A DNA stretch of 34,492 nucleotides from Wenyingzhuangia sp. (GTDB lineage Bacteria > Bacteroidota > Bacteroidia > Flavobacteriales > Flavobacteriaceae): the NCBI GenBank assembly GCA_020628175.1, contig JAHDFK010000005.1, positions 56,871-91,362 on the forward strand, written 5' to 3'. A model generated the notes under the pieces. It saw nothing but the letters and a program-made list of their open reading frames with translations, was not told the DNA's origin and did no database searches. The translations under genes were made by a program, and so were the position numbers. Below are positions 9,255 through 16,316 of the stretch, in pieces (within the stretch, counting starts at the first letter, position 1; each line of letters starts with the position of its first letter).

Positions 9255-10490
9255 TTATTGAGCTGGTTTAAATACTCTAATCCAATCTACTTTCATTGTG
9301 TTTTTGTTTGCATCTGCCAAATCAGCATCTCCAGGAGTTCTTCCTGCATCTACATGCCAATCTTGAGATTCTACATTCACAATAATATCTAATTCTTTCG
9401 TAAATCCGTTTCCTCCTTGGTAATCAAAAGGATCTATAATACTTACCGATGAGGCATTACTTGCTGCCTTTAATTTGTCTAACGAGTAAGTAGTATCTCC
9501 TGAGCTATGCGTTGTTATTTTTTGGAAACCATTATTAAAAACTAAAGCACCATTAGCGTCTTTGGTAGGGTAACCATATGTCCAAGTTCCATTATTTTCT
9601 CTTGTCGCAACAGCTTTATCATATAAAACACGTTCTAAACTACCATCTATAAAGTATTCAAAATGCTTCGGTCCTATCCAGTTTACACCAATATTTACAT
9701 ACTGTCTTTCGCCATTATTAAAACTATACTCTCCCCAAGCAGTAACTCCTGGTCTATCGTACCAACTTCCTAAATCTCTTGGTTGGTAATCTGTAAAAGG
9801 ATTTCTAATAAATGAATGATGGCTTAAGTGTATAAATTTTGAAAAGAATGCATTGTTAGGGTTTTTTCCTCCATAACATTCTATAATATCAATTTCTTGT
9901 GTGTCATCAGCACTTAGCAACCAAACATCAGATGCCAACGCAATATTAGCCACACTAACTTTTGATTCTACAAACACAGGATATAACACTCTATTATTCG
10001 ATGTGATACATCCAGCACTAATACCTCCGTTAGGTCTACCCATTTTATTTGGAGCACCTGAAATCGGTGCAGCTTCATTCGAACGATCCCATCTTGAAGC
10101 TTTCAAAATTAAATCATTTCCATCTACAGAAACATGATTGTACTTCCAATAGGTAGTTCCTGGTCCATCCCAATCGTTATGGTAAAAATTGTACCATTTA
10201 TCATTTGGCCCAAAATTAGCTTTAGTTGTGGCTGCATCAAAAGTATAGTTAAAATCGTCCGACAAAGCCTCTTGAAATTCCCATGAACCTCCTGCTATAT
10301 GTTCTGGTAAAGCTAAAGTCTTAATATCTTCTGTTATAATAGGACTTACAGGTTCAGGCTCCACAGGATCAGGATCCACTGGTTCTGGCTCTACTACTAC
10401 AGGTGTAATAGGTTCTTTGTCTATTGCATCATCATCGCTACATGCATAAAATGCTAAACTGGCAGCAATTAAAAGGGTATAAAATTTCAT
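9255..10490 (-). CDS. GH16 beta-agarase-like lipoprotein
   Basis: The 411-residue product is a surface lipoprotein glycoside hydrolase. The signal peptide ends in a lipobox with Cys17, followed by SDDD, an acidic pattern that in this phylum often directs lipoproteins to the cell surface. Residues 25-50 form a Pro/Glu linker (VEPEPVDPDPVEPEPV). The rest is a GH16 jelly roll with the retaining motif EIDIIE: nucleophile Glu199, Asp201 and acid/base Glu204. ASDVWLLSADDTQEID, HLSHHSFIRNPFTDYQP and HFEYFIDGSLERV closely resemble the Zobellia beta-agarase AgaB as I remember it, which favours cleavage of beta-1,4 bonds in agarose. Porphyran activity is not excluded. The gene stands alone, with no transporter or regulator next to it. 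A sigma-54-type promoter lies about 96 bases upstream. Confidence 0.92.
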   Translation of the reverse strand: MKFYTLLIAASLAFYACSDDDAIDKEPITPVVVEPEPVDPDPVEPEPVSPIITEDIKTLALPEHIAGGSWEFQEALSDDFNYTFDAATTKANFGPNDKWYNFYHNDWDGPGTTYWKYNHVSVDGNDLILKASRWDRSNEAAPISGAPNKMGRPNGGISAGCITSNNRVLYPVFVESKVSVANIALASDVWLLSADDTQEIDIIECYGGKNPNNAFFSKFIHLSHHSFIRNPFTDYQPRDLGSWYDRPGVTAWGEYSFNNGERQYVNIGVNWIGPKHFEYFIDGSLERVLYDKAVATRENNGTWTYGYPTKDANGALVFNNGFQKITTHSSGDTTYSLDKLKAASNASSVSIIDPFDYQGGNGFTKELDIIVNVESQDWHVDAGRTPGDADLADANKNTMKVDWIRVFKPAQ

Positions 10491-10538
10491 AATATTGGGT
10501 TTTAAGTTTTAAATTTAATTTATATATAATTAAATCAC

Positions 10539-10589
10539 TATTTATCTAAAAAAACATATAGATTAAGTTTAATATTTATCAAAAAAACA
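10539..10589. repeat. Direct repeat in the GH16 leader
   Basis: TATTTATCTAAAAAAACA (10539-10556) and TATTTATCAAAAAAACA (10573-10589) differ by one inserted base and lie 34 bp apart. The second copy runs into the -12 part of the sigma-54-type promoter. Confidence 0.5.
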
Positions 10590-10601
10590 ATTATCGTGCC
10601 A
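10586..10601 (-). promoter_or_regulatory. Sigma-54-type promoter of the GH16 agarase-like gene
   Basis: The minus strand reads TGGCAC-GATAA-TTGTT. The -24 half is a perfect TGGCAC; the -12 half is TTGT instead of TTGC; GG and GT are separated by the required 10 bases. Transcription would begin near 10576, giving a leader of about 85 nt. The element is almost identical to the two sites at 14805 and 14957, which supports function. No sigma-54 activator gene is visible in the window. Confidence 0.65.
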
Positions 10602-10672
10602 TAAAAAAACATATTTCGTAAAAAAATATTACACCCTAATGGATTTTATCATAAACAGTTCAATTAAAAATC

Positions 10673-10680
10673 TATCTTTG
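10673..10680 (+). promoter_or_regulatory. -7 box (TATCTTTG) of the small-protein/GT2/sigma/Nramp cluster
   Basis: TATCTTTG matches TAnnTTTG and ends 15 bases before the ATG at 10696. It favours that start over an in-frame ATG at 10639, which lies upstream of the box. Confidence 0.55.
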
Positions 10681-10695
10681 TGTAAAATTATTTAT

Positions 10696-10881
10696 ATGAA
10701 GTTATTTCTTATTTCTTTTGCTTTGTTAGCTTTTGCTTTTGCAGGAATCGCAATAAAAATATGGGGAAAAAAAGACGGTAAATTTGCTGGAACTTGCGCA
10801 AGTCAAAACAGTAATTTTAACGATTCTGGTGAACCTTGTGGGTTTTGTGGTAAAATGCCCGAAGATTGTGAAAACAAATAG
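10696..10881 (+). CDS. Small Cys-containing membrane protein, 61 residues
   Basis: From the ATG at 10696 the product starts MKLFLISFALLAFAFAGIAI, one membrane anchor or uncleaved signal. A short tail follows with Cys spaced C-x13-C-x2-C-x6-C (GTCASQ, PCGFCG, EDC). Four Cys with one CxxC pair could bind a metal or form disulfides; on the periplasmic side the latter is possible. I recall similar short proteins as uncharacterised in Flavobacteriaceae. The start is chosen because a TATCTTTG box lies between the longer in-frame ATG (10639) and this one. It is 23 bases ahead of the GT2 gene and probably cotranscribed with it. Confidence 0.75.
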   Translation: MKLFLISFALLAFAFAGIAIKIWGKKDGKFAGTCASQNSNFNDSGEPCGFCGKMPEDCENK

Positions 10882-10904
10882 ATAAAACTCCTTTTAGGTA
10901 TTTT

Positions 10905-12026
10905 ATGCATCAAATTTTATTTTACGTATGCGTTGTAATATTTACAGTGCACACTATATATTACGTCTTTATTTTAAGTCGTTTTAATCTTTACAAAAGG
11001 AAAAATAATACCCAAAAACAAACTACAATACCTGTTTCGGTTATTGTATGTGCTAAAAACGAAGCCGAAAACATCCGAAACTTACTTCCAAAACTTATCA
11101 ATCAAAATTACAATGATTTTGAAATTGTTTTGATCAACGATCGATCGTATGATGCTACTTTAGAAGTTTATGAAGAGTTTGCTGAGCAATATGATTTTAT
11201 AAAAATTGTAAACGTAAAAGAAGTTGAACATTTTTATGGAAACAAAAAATTTGCACTTACTCTAGGTATAAAAGCATCCAAAAACGATTGTTTATTATTT
11301 ACAGATGCTGACTGTATACCCAACAGCACTAACTGGATAACCGAAATGGTAAGCAATTATAACGGGTCCACACAAATAGTATTAGGATACGGACCTTACC
11401 AGTACATAAAATACAACCTATTAAATAAATTAATACGTTACGAAACTTTAGTTACGGCTTTACAGTATTTTTCTTACGCCAAAATTGGAATTCCATATAT
11501 GGGAGTTGGTAGAAACCTAATGTACAGTAAGCATCTATTTTTAAAAAACAAAGGATTCAATAAGTATATCAACATCATGTCGGGAGATGATGATTTATTC
11601 ATCAATCAAGTTGCAACTTCTAAAAATACTCAACTATGTTTTTCAGAAGCATCGCATATGGTTTCTAAGCCCAAAACAAGCTTAAAAACACTTATTACCC
11701 AAAAAAGAAGACATATTAGCACAGCCAAACATTATAAAAACAAACATAAAATTCTACTTGGGCTTTTTGCACTAAACAGAGCTTTATTTTGGTGTATATT
11801 TCCTCTATCTCTTTTACTAATTACCTCAAAAAAACAACTCATTTGTATTGCTATTTTAGGTGGTTTAAAATTTATTTCAGAATACATAACTGTAGGTATA
11901 ACTGCTAAAAAATTAAAAGAAAAAGGAATTGTGTTCTTAATTCCTTTCTTAGATTTTTTCTTACTACTGTTTCAAATTTTCATTTTTTTCTGTAATTTAA
12001 TATCTAAACCTAAAAAATGGTCATGA
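10905..12026 (+). CDS. Family 2 glycosyltransferase, membrane-bound
   Basis: The 373-residue product has an N-terminal membrane helix (about residues 4-24), a cytoplasmic GT-A domain and two or three C-terminal helices (about 285-365). Motifs are VSVIVCAKNEAENI at the start of the fold, LINDRSYD, the DxD metal site in FTDADCIP (about 136), SGDDDLF (about 226) and QKRRH (about 265), which stands where processive GT2 enzymes have QxxRW. The donor and acceptor cannot be read from sequence; a polysaccharide, a glycolipid or a lipid carrier are all possible. Its TGA overlaps the ATG of the ECF sigma gene (ATGA), so the two are translationally coupled. Confidence 0.9.
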   Translation: MHQILFYVCVVIFTVHTIYYVFILSRFNLYKRKNNTQKQTTIPVSVIVCAKNEAENIRNLLPKLINQNYNDFEIVLINDRSYDATLEVYEEFAEQYDFIKIVNVKEVEHFYGNKKFALTLGIKASKNDCLLFTDADCIPNSTNWITEMVSNYNGSTQIVLGYGPYQYIKYNLLNKLIRYETLVTALQYFSYAKIGIPYMGVGRNLMYSKHLFLKNKGFNKYINIMSGDDDLFINQVATSKNTQLCFSEASHMVSKPKTSLKTLITQKRRHISTAKHYKNKHKILLGLFALNRALFWCIFPLSLLLITSKKQLICIAILGGLKFISEYITVGITAKKLKEKGIVFLIPFLDFFLLLFQIFIFFCNLISKPKKWS

Positions 12027-12592
12027 GTTTACAGAATATTTTATCGAAACATATAAAAGCTGCTAAAAACGGAGACCAAACAGCCTACAGGTATCTATTA
12101 AATTTGTATTGGACAGATGTACATAACTTCATCAAATCTAAAACAGATAATGACCAAATAGATACTGAGGACATTGCCATTATTACATTTTCGAAAGCTT
12201 TTGATAAAATAAATACTTTTGATGAATCGTATGTTTTTAAAACTTGGCTTTTTACAATTGCTAAAAACTTAATAATAGATGAGTTTAGAAAAAAACAAAC
12301 TCCCACCGTATCTATAGAAGTAAAACATAAAGAATTGTATGCTTTATTTGATGAAAACCCTACTCCTGAGGACTTAATTATTATTGAACAGAATTTAGCC
12401 GAACTCAAAAAAAACATTAAACAACTCAAACCTAAATATCAAAAGGTTATTAATCTTAGGTATTTTCAAGAACTATCCTACCAAGAAATAGCTGATGCTT
12501 CCAACGAATCTATAAACAATGTTAAAGTTAAATTATTAAGGGCTAAAAAGTTATTGGCAGAAATTATTACCAACCACAGTGACGAAAATTAA
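12023..12592 (+). CDS. ECF-type sigma-70 family RNA polymerase sigma factor
   Basis: The 189-residue product has region 2 (about residues 15-95, with DIAIITFSKAF and FKTWLFTIAKNLIIDEFRK) and region 4 (about 135-185, with YQKVINLRYFQELSYQEIA and a recognition helix NNVKVKLLRAKK). Region 3 is missing, as is usual for ECF factors. I chose the ATG at 12023, which overlaps the GT2 stop as ATGA; the ATG at 12017 would add only two residues. No anti-sigma (FecR or zinc-type) gene follows. The next gene is an Nramp-like transporter, overlapping by 14 bases. Targets are unknown. Confidence 0.92.
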   Translation: MSLQNILSKHIKAAKNGDQTAYRYLLNLYWTDVHNFIKSKTDNDQIDTEDIAIITFSKAFDKINTFDESYVFKTWLFTIAKNLIIDEFRKKQTPTVSIEVKHKELYALFDENPTPEDLIIIEQNLAELKKNIKQLKPKYQKVINLRYFQELSYQEIADASNESINNVKVKLLRAKKLLAEIITNHSDEN

Positions 12593-13811
12593 ACGTTTTT
12601 TAAAAGCTCTTGGCCCTGGATTATTATTTGCCGGAGCCGCCATAGGTGTATCTCATCTTGTACAATCTACAAGAGCAGGTGCCGATTATGGTTTTGGCCT
12701 TTTATGGGCGCTTGTTATTATTCATATCGTTAAATATCCTTTTTTTCAATTTGGAGCTAAATATGCTAATGCAACGGGTAACAACTTATTAGAAGGTTAT
12801 TTAAAGGTTCACAAAAGTGTTTTAATTCTTTATTTTCTAATAAATTTAGCTTCTATGTTTACTATACAAGCCGCTGTAACTTTGGTTACAACAGGCTTAG
12901 CTATGCATATTTTAGGTATTAGTGGAAATCCTACACTCGTAAGTATTTGCATGGTTTTAACATGTACTGCTATTCTATTATTTGGAAAATATAAAGTATT
13001 AGACCAGCTTATAAAGTTCATCATCGTAGCTTTAACCATTACTACAATTGGAGCTTTAACAATTGCTGTTTTTAAAAACACCAACCCAATTTTATTTACT
13101 CAAAAAATCGTTTTTTCAGATTTAGAAATTCCATTTCTAATTGCTTTCTTAGGTTGGATGCCTGCTCCTCTAGATGTATCTATATGGCAATCTTTGTGGA
13201 ATCAAGAAAAACAACTCGAACAAAAAAGTACAAACACTTTAAAAAACACTGTTTTAGACTTTAATATAGGATACATAACCACGCTTATACTAGGTATTTG
13301 TTTTTTAGCAATGGGAGCTATTGTAATGCATAATAATGGTATACAGTTAGAAAAAACAGCCACTGGCTTTAGCCAACAATTGATACAAATTTACACGACT
13401 AACATTGGAAAATCTGCAGCTATTTTTATTGCTTTTGCTGCATTTACCACCATGTTTAGCACAACACTAACAGCTTTAGACGCCTCTCCTAGAGCCATGA
13501 AAACTACTTTGGCATTATCTAGTGAAAAATTTAAGAACATCGCCTATACACACTGGCTACTATTTTTAGCTTTCGGAACCTGTATTTTACTTGCTTTTTT
13601 TACAAATCATATGTTTTACTTGATAAAAATAGCAACGATAATTAGCTTTTTAACAGCTCCTTTCTTTGCGCTTATTAATTACAAACTTATCACAAGTAAA
13701 CACACTCCAAAATCACATCAGCCTAAGCTATTTTTAAAGGTTTTATCTTGGTTTGGTATTCTTTTTTTAATAGGGTTTAGTGTATGGTATTTAACAGTTT
13801 TACTTGTATAG
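12579..13811 (+). CDS. Divergent Nramp-like membrane transporter
   Basis: The 410-residue polytopic protein (about 11 membrane segments) aligns with Nramp/MntH divalent metal transporters from its first residues (KALGPGLLFAGAAIG...). Canonical Nramp proteins bind the metal through DPGN in the first helix and MPH in the sixth. Here the first motif reads GVSH and the sixth reads GWMPAPLD, so the Asp and Asn ligands are lost while the Met-Pro is kept. The substrate is therefore uncertain: Mn2+/Fe2+ transport should not be assumed. The start is GTG at 12579, inside the end of the sigma gene; the next in-frame Met is far inside the protein. Coupled translation with the ECF factor suggests a shared regulon. 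Confidence 0.85.
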   Translation: MTKIKRFLKALGPGLLFAGAAIGVSHLVQSTRAGADYGFGLLWALVIIHIVKYPFFQFGAKYANATGNNLLEGYLKVHKSVLILYFLINLASMFTIQAAVTLVTTGLAMHILGISGNPTLVSICMVLTCTAILLFGKYKVLDQLIKFIIVALTITTIGALTIAVFKNTNPILFTQKIVFSDLEIPFLIAFLGWMPAPLDVSIWQSLWNQEKQLEQKSTNTLKNTVLDFNIGYITTLILGICFLAMGAIVMHNNGIQLEKTATGFSQQLIQIYTTNIGKSAAIFIAFAAFTTMFSTTLTALDASPRAMKTTLALSSEKFKNIAYTHWLLFLAFGTCILLAFFTNHMFYLIKIATIISFLTAPFFALINYKLITSKHTPKSHQPKLFLKVLSWFGILFLIGFSVWYLTVLLV

Positions 13812-13851
13812 TTTAAGTTCTTCTGTTTTCTAAAGTTTAAGCTTGGTTTTG

Positions 13852-13859
13852 TATCTTTG
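13852..13859 (+). promoter_or_regulatory. -7 box (TATCTTTG) of lipA
   Basis: TATCTTTG matches TAnnTTTG and ends 19 bases before the lipA ATG at 13879. This supports that start over an in-frame ATG at 13843, upstream of the box. Confidence 0.6.
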
Positions 13860-13878
13860 TAACCAAATATACAAACAC

Positions 13879-14799
13879 ATGAGTACGGAAACATCTACTT
13901 TTAAATCTGTATTACCCAATAAAGAAACAACAAGCAATCCTGGAACTATACCTGTAGGTACAAAAAAACCAGATTGGCTACGTGTAAAATTACCTGTTGG
14001 AAAAAAATATACTGAATTAAGAGGACTGGTTGACAAATATAAATTAAATACGATTTGTGCAAGTGGTAGCTGTCCTAACATGGGGGAATGCTGGGGTGAT
14101 GGTACCGCAACCTTTATGATTTTAGGAAACATTTGTACGCGTTCTTGTGGATTTTGTGGGGTAAAAACTGGAAAACCTGAAACTGTAGAATGGGATGAAC
14201 CAGAAAAAGTTGCGCGTTCTATAAAAATTATGAAAATAGAACACGCTGTACTTACCTCTGTAGATAGAGATGATTTAAAAGATGGTGGTTCTATTATTTG
14301 GGCAGAAACAATTGCTGCTGTAAGAAGAGCAAATCCAACTACAACAATGGAAACTTTAATTCCTGATTTTCAAGGAAACACTACACATATTGATAGATTG
14401 ATTAAAGCGGCTCCTGAGGTAATATCGCACAACCTAGAAACTGTTAGAAGATTAACTAGAGAAGTACGTATACAAGCGCAATACGATAGAAGTTTAGAGG
14501 TTTTAAGATATTTAAAAGCGCAAGGACAGCGAAGAACCAAATCAGGTATCATGCTGGGTTTAGGCGAAAAAAAGGAAGAAGTATTTGAAAGCTTAAGAGA
14601 TTTAGCAAACGCTAATGTTGATGTAGTAACATTAGGACAATACCTACAACCAAGTAAAAAACACTTACCGGTAAAAGAATACATTACACCTGAATTATTT
14701 AAAGAATATGAAGTGTATGCGAAATCTTTAGGATTTAAACATGTGGAGAGCTCTGCTTTGGTACGTTCTTCATATCATGCGAAAAAACATGTAAATTAA
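13879..14799 (+). CDS. lipA: Lipoyl synthase
   Basis: Radical SAM enzyme that inserts two sulfurs into octanoyl groups on lipoyl domains of 2-oxoacid dehydrogenases and the glycine cleavage system. The 306-residue product has the auxiliary-cluster Cys triad CASGSCPNMGEC (C-x4-C-x5-C) and directly after it the radical SAM triad CTRSCGFC (C-x3-C-x2-C). The C-terminal RSSYHA motif supplies the Ser ligand to the auxiliary cluster. I chose the ATG at 13879 (MSTETSTF); an in-frame upstream ATG lies before the promoter box. No lipB is adjacent. The first sigma-54-type small RNA promoter begins five bases after the stop. Confidence 0.97.
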   Translation: MSTETSTFKSVLPNKETTSNPGTIPVGTKKPDWLRVKLPVGKKYTELRGLVDKYKLNTICASGSCPNMGECWGDGTATFMILGNICTRSCGFCGVKTGKPETVEWDEPEKVARSIKIMKIEHAVLTSVDRDDLKDGGSIIWAETIAAVRRANPTTTMETLIPDFQGNTTHIDRLIKAAPEVISHNLETVRRLTREVRIQAQYDRSLEVLRYLKAQGQRRTKSGIMLGLGEKKEEVFESLRDLANANVDVVTLGQYLQPSKKHLPVKEYITPELFKEYEVYAKSLGFKHVESSALVRSSYHAKKHVN

Positions 14800-14804
14800 A
14801 AGTT

Positions 14805-14820
14805 TGGCACAGAAATTGTT
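14805..14820 (+). promoter_or_regulatory. Sigma-54-type promoter of small RNA unit 1
   Basis: TGGCAC-AGAAA-TTGTT: perfect -24 half, -12 half TTGT, and 10 bases between GG and GT. Predicted start near 14831. There is no coding frame between here and the next terminator. Confidence 0.6.
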
Positions 14821-14830
14821 ATATACTAGA

Positions 14831-14920
14831 TATAAGAGAGTGATATAAAATTCATTATTTTATAGTTTAGTTTAAGTTAGTTTGATGAAGACCTTTGGTA
14901 AAAGCCGAAGGTCTTTTTTT
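14831..14920 (+). ncRNA. Candidate sigma-54-dependent small RNA, unit 1 (about 90 nt)
   Basis: The predicted transcript runs from about 14831 (12 bases after the -12 element) through the terminator at 14888-14920. It contains no credible coding frame. It shares a core with unit 2: TTCATT, then TATAGTTTA, then TTTAAGTTAG, ending in a hairpin whose 5' arm is AAGACCTTTGG in both. In this copy GTTTA is duplicated in the core. The end is set by the terminator; the start is inferred from the promoter. A trans-acting regulatory RNA is the likeliest role. The alternative is that it is only the lipA 3' region with a terminator. I know of no described family that matches, though I cannot check Rfam. 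Confidence 0.5.
14888..14920 (+). terminator. Terminator of small RNA unit 1 (and of lipA read-through)
   Basis: AAGACCTTTGG (14888-14898) pairs with CCGAAGGTCTT (14905-14915), 11 bp with one G-U pair, loop TAAAAG, then a run of T to 14920. Confidence 0.85.
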
Positions 14921-14956
14921 ATATAAAAACTCAAAAAAAAGCCTTAATTATTTTTT

Positions 14957-14972
14957 TGGCACGATACTTGTT
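14957..14972 (+). promoter_or_regulatory. Sigma-54-type promoter of small RNA unit 2
   Basis: TGGCAC-GATAC-TTGTT, preceded by a T run. It matches the agarase-gene promoter (TGGCAC-GATAA-TTGTT) at all but one base. Predicted start near 14983. Confidence 0.65.
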
Positions 14973-14982
14973 TAACTATACA

Positions 14983-15073
14983 TATAATTTGAGATCAAAC
15001 ATTTCATTTTTTATAGTTTAAGTTAGTATGTTAGTTATAAAAAGACCTTTGGCTACCCCCAAAGGTCTTTTTT
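14983..15073 (+). ncRNA. Candidate sigma-54-dependent small RNA, unit 2 (about 90 nt)
   Basis: The predicted transcript begins near 14983 and ends in the hairpin at 15040-15073. Its body carries TTTCATT, TATAGTTTAAGTTAG and AAGACCTTTGG in the same order as unit 1, 152 bases downstream, and has no credible coding frame. Two copies that keep promoter, core, hairpin arm and length, while the loop and spacers differ, look like a duplicated small RNA gene. The start is inferred from the promoter. Confidence 0.55.
15040..15073. terminator. Terminator of small RNA unit 2, shared with the convergent permease gene
   Basis: AAAAGACCTTTGG (15040-15052) pairs perfectly with CCAAAGGTCTTTT (15059-15071), loop CTACCC. 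An A run before and a T run after allow use from both sides. The permease stop codon is at 15075. Confidence 0.85.
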
Positions 15074-15074
15074 A

Positions 15075-16310
15075 TTATGAAAACTTAACAGACTTAGAAG
15101 GCTGTATACGTGTAATTATAACAGAGGGCAATAACATCATTAAAAAGCACAACAACAAGGTTCCTATATTTAGTAACAATATTTGAGTAATACTAATATG
15201 CACAGGAGCTATATTCACATAGTAGTTTTTAGGATCTAGTGTTATAAACTCGAAATGATATTGTAGCAACAACAACAACAAGCCAATAACATTACCTATT
15301 AGCAAGCCCTTACCTACAATATAAGATGCATTGTATAAAAACACTTTTCGTACAGACCAATTATGAGCTCCCAGTGTTTTTAAAACACCTATAAGTTGTG
15401 TACGCTCTAATATTAAAACTAACAAAGTAGTAACCATGTTAATTCCCGCAACAACAATCATGATAATAATTATAATTGCTATATTTCCATCAAACAACTG
15501 TAACCATTCAAAAATTTGTGGAAACTGCTCGTATAAACTTCTAGAGTTTAATGTTGTATCTATATTCTGATAGATTTCAATAGACTTTTCTTCAATGGTA
15601 TCAAAATCTTCTAAAAACACTTCAAACCCACCAACAGTATTCTCAGACCATTTATTTAACTTTTGTATTTGTTTTAAATCTCCTATAACAAGGTTTTTAT
15701 CAAACTCCTCAAAACTCGTATCATAAACACCTACAACTTTAAAAACCCTTCTATTAGGTAAGTAATTCCCTTCATTTTTCATAAAAAAGGTATCGAATGT
15801 ATCTCCAACATTCAGTTGCATTCTGTCAGAAATAATTTTAGATATTAAAACTTCGTTGGATGTTTTTTCACCAAACCTAGGTACATAACCCTGAATTAAG
15901 TATTCACTAAAAAAGGACCAATCATAATCTAGCCCTACTCCTTTTAATACAATTCCTTCAAAATCTTTTTCTGTTCTTATAATTCCTGGTCTTGTTGCAT
16001 AGACCTGTACATGCTTTACTCCTGAAACCTCTGTAAAATTTGGATAAAAACTCTGCTGAATTTCTATGGGAGTTTGGGTAACTTTTGAACGATTATCATC
16101 GAAATTACTAATAACCACATGTCCATTAAAACCTGCTACCTTTTCTCTAATTTTTTTTTGCAATCCCAAACCTGTAGCAATTGACACCAACATTACAATA
16201 ACCCCCAAAGCAATAGCACCTATGGCTATTTTTATTATTGGAGACGAAACACTACTTTTATATTCTTTAGATTTCGTTAATCTATTAGCGATAAATAACT
16301 CGTAATTCAA
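15075..16310 (-). CDS. ABC transporter permease, LolC/LolE (FtsX) type
   Basis: The 411-residue inner-membrane protein has the LolC/E layout: one N-terminal helix (about residues 25-50, PIIKIAIGAIALGVIVMLVS), a periplasmic MacB-type core domain (to about 270) and three C-terminal FtsX-type helices (about 277-405). By family it would work with a LolD-type ATPase to release lipoproteins from the inner membrane; no such ATPase is adjacent. The start is TTG at 16310, giving MNYELFIANRLT as in family members; no in-frame ATG lies nearby. It is divergent from the muramidase gene, with only six bases between the two start codons. Confidence 0.9.
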   Translation of the reverse strand: MNYELFIANRLTKSKEYKSSVSSPIIKIAIGAIALGVIVMLVSIATGLGLQKKIREKVAGFNGHVVISNFDDNRSKVTQTPIEIQQSFYPNFTEVSGVKHVQVYATRPGIIRTEKDFEGIVLKGVGLDYDWSFFSEYLIQGYVPRFGEKTSNEVLISKIISDRMQLNVGDTFDTFFMKNEGNYLPNRRVFKVVGVYDTSFEEFDKNLVIGDLKQIQKLNKWSENTVGGFEVFLEDFDTIEEKSIEIYQNIDTTLNSRSLYEQFPQIFEWLQLFDGNIAIIIIIMIVVAGINMVTTLLVLILERTQLIGVLKTLGAHNWSVRKVFLYNASYIVGKGLLIGNVIGLLLLLLQYHFEFITLDPKNYYVNIAPVHISITQILLLNIGTLLLCFLMMLLPSVIITRIQPSKSVKFS

Positions 16311-16316
16311 TTGTTT

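Noticed and set aside
14800..15074. The two hairpins as a transposon remnant or simple terminator pair
   Set aside because: There are no terminal inverted repeats or transposase traces, and plain terminators would not explain the paired promoters and shared core. The plain-terminator reading is still the main alternative to the small RNA call.
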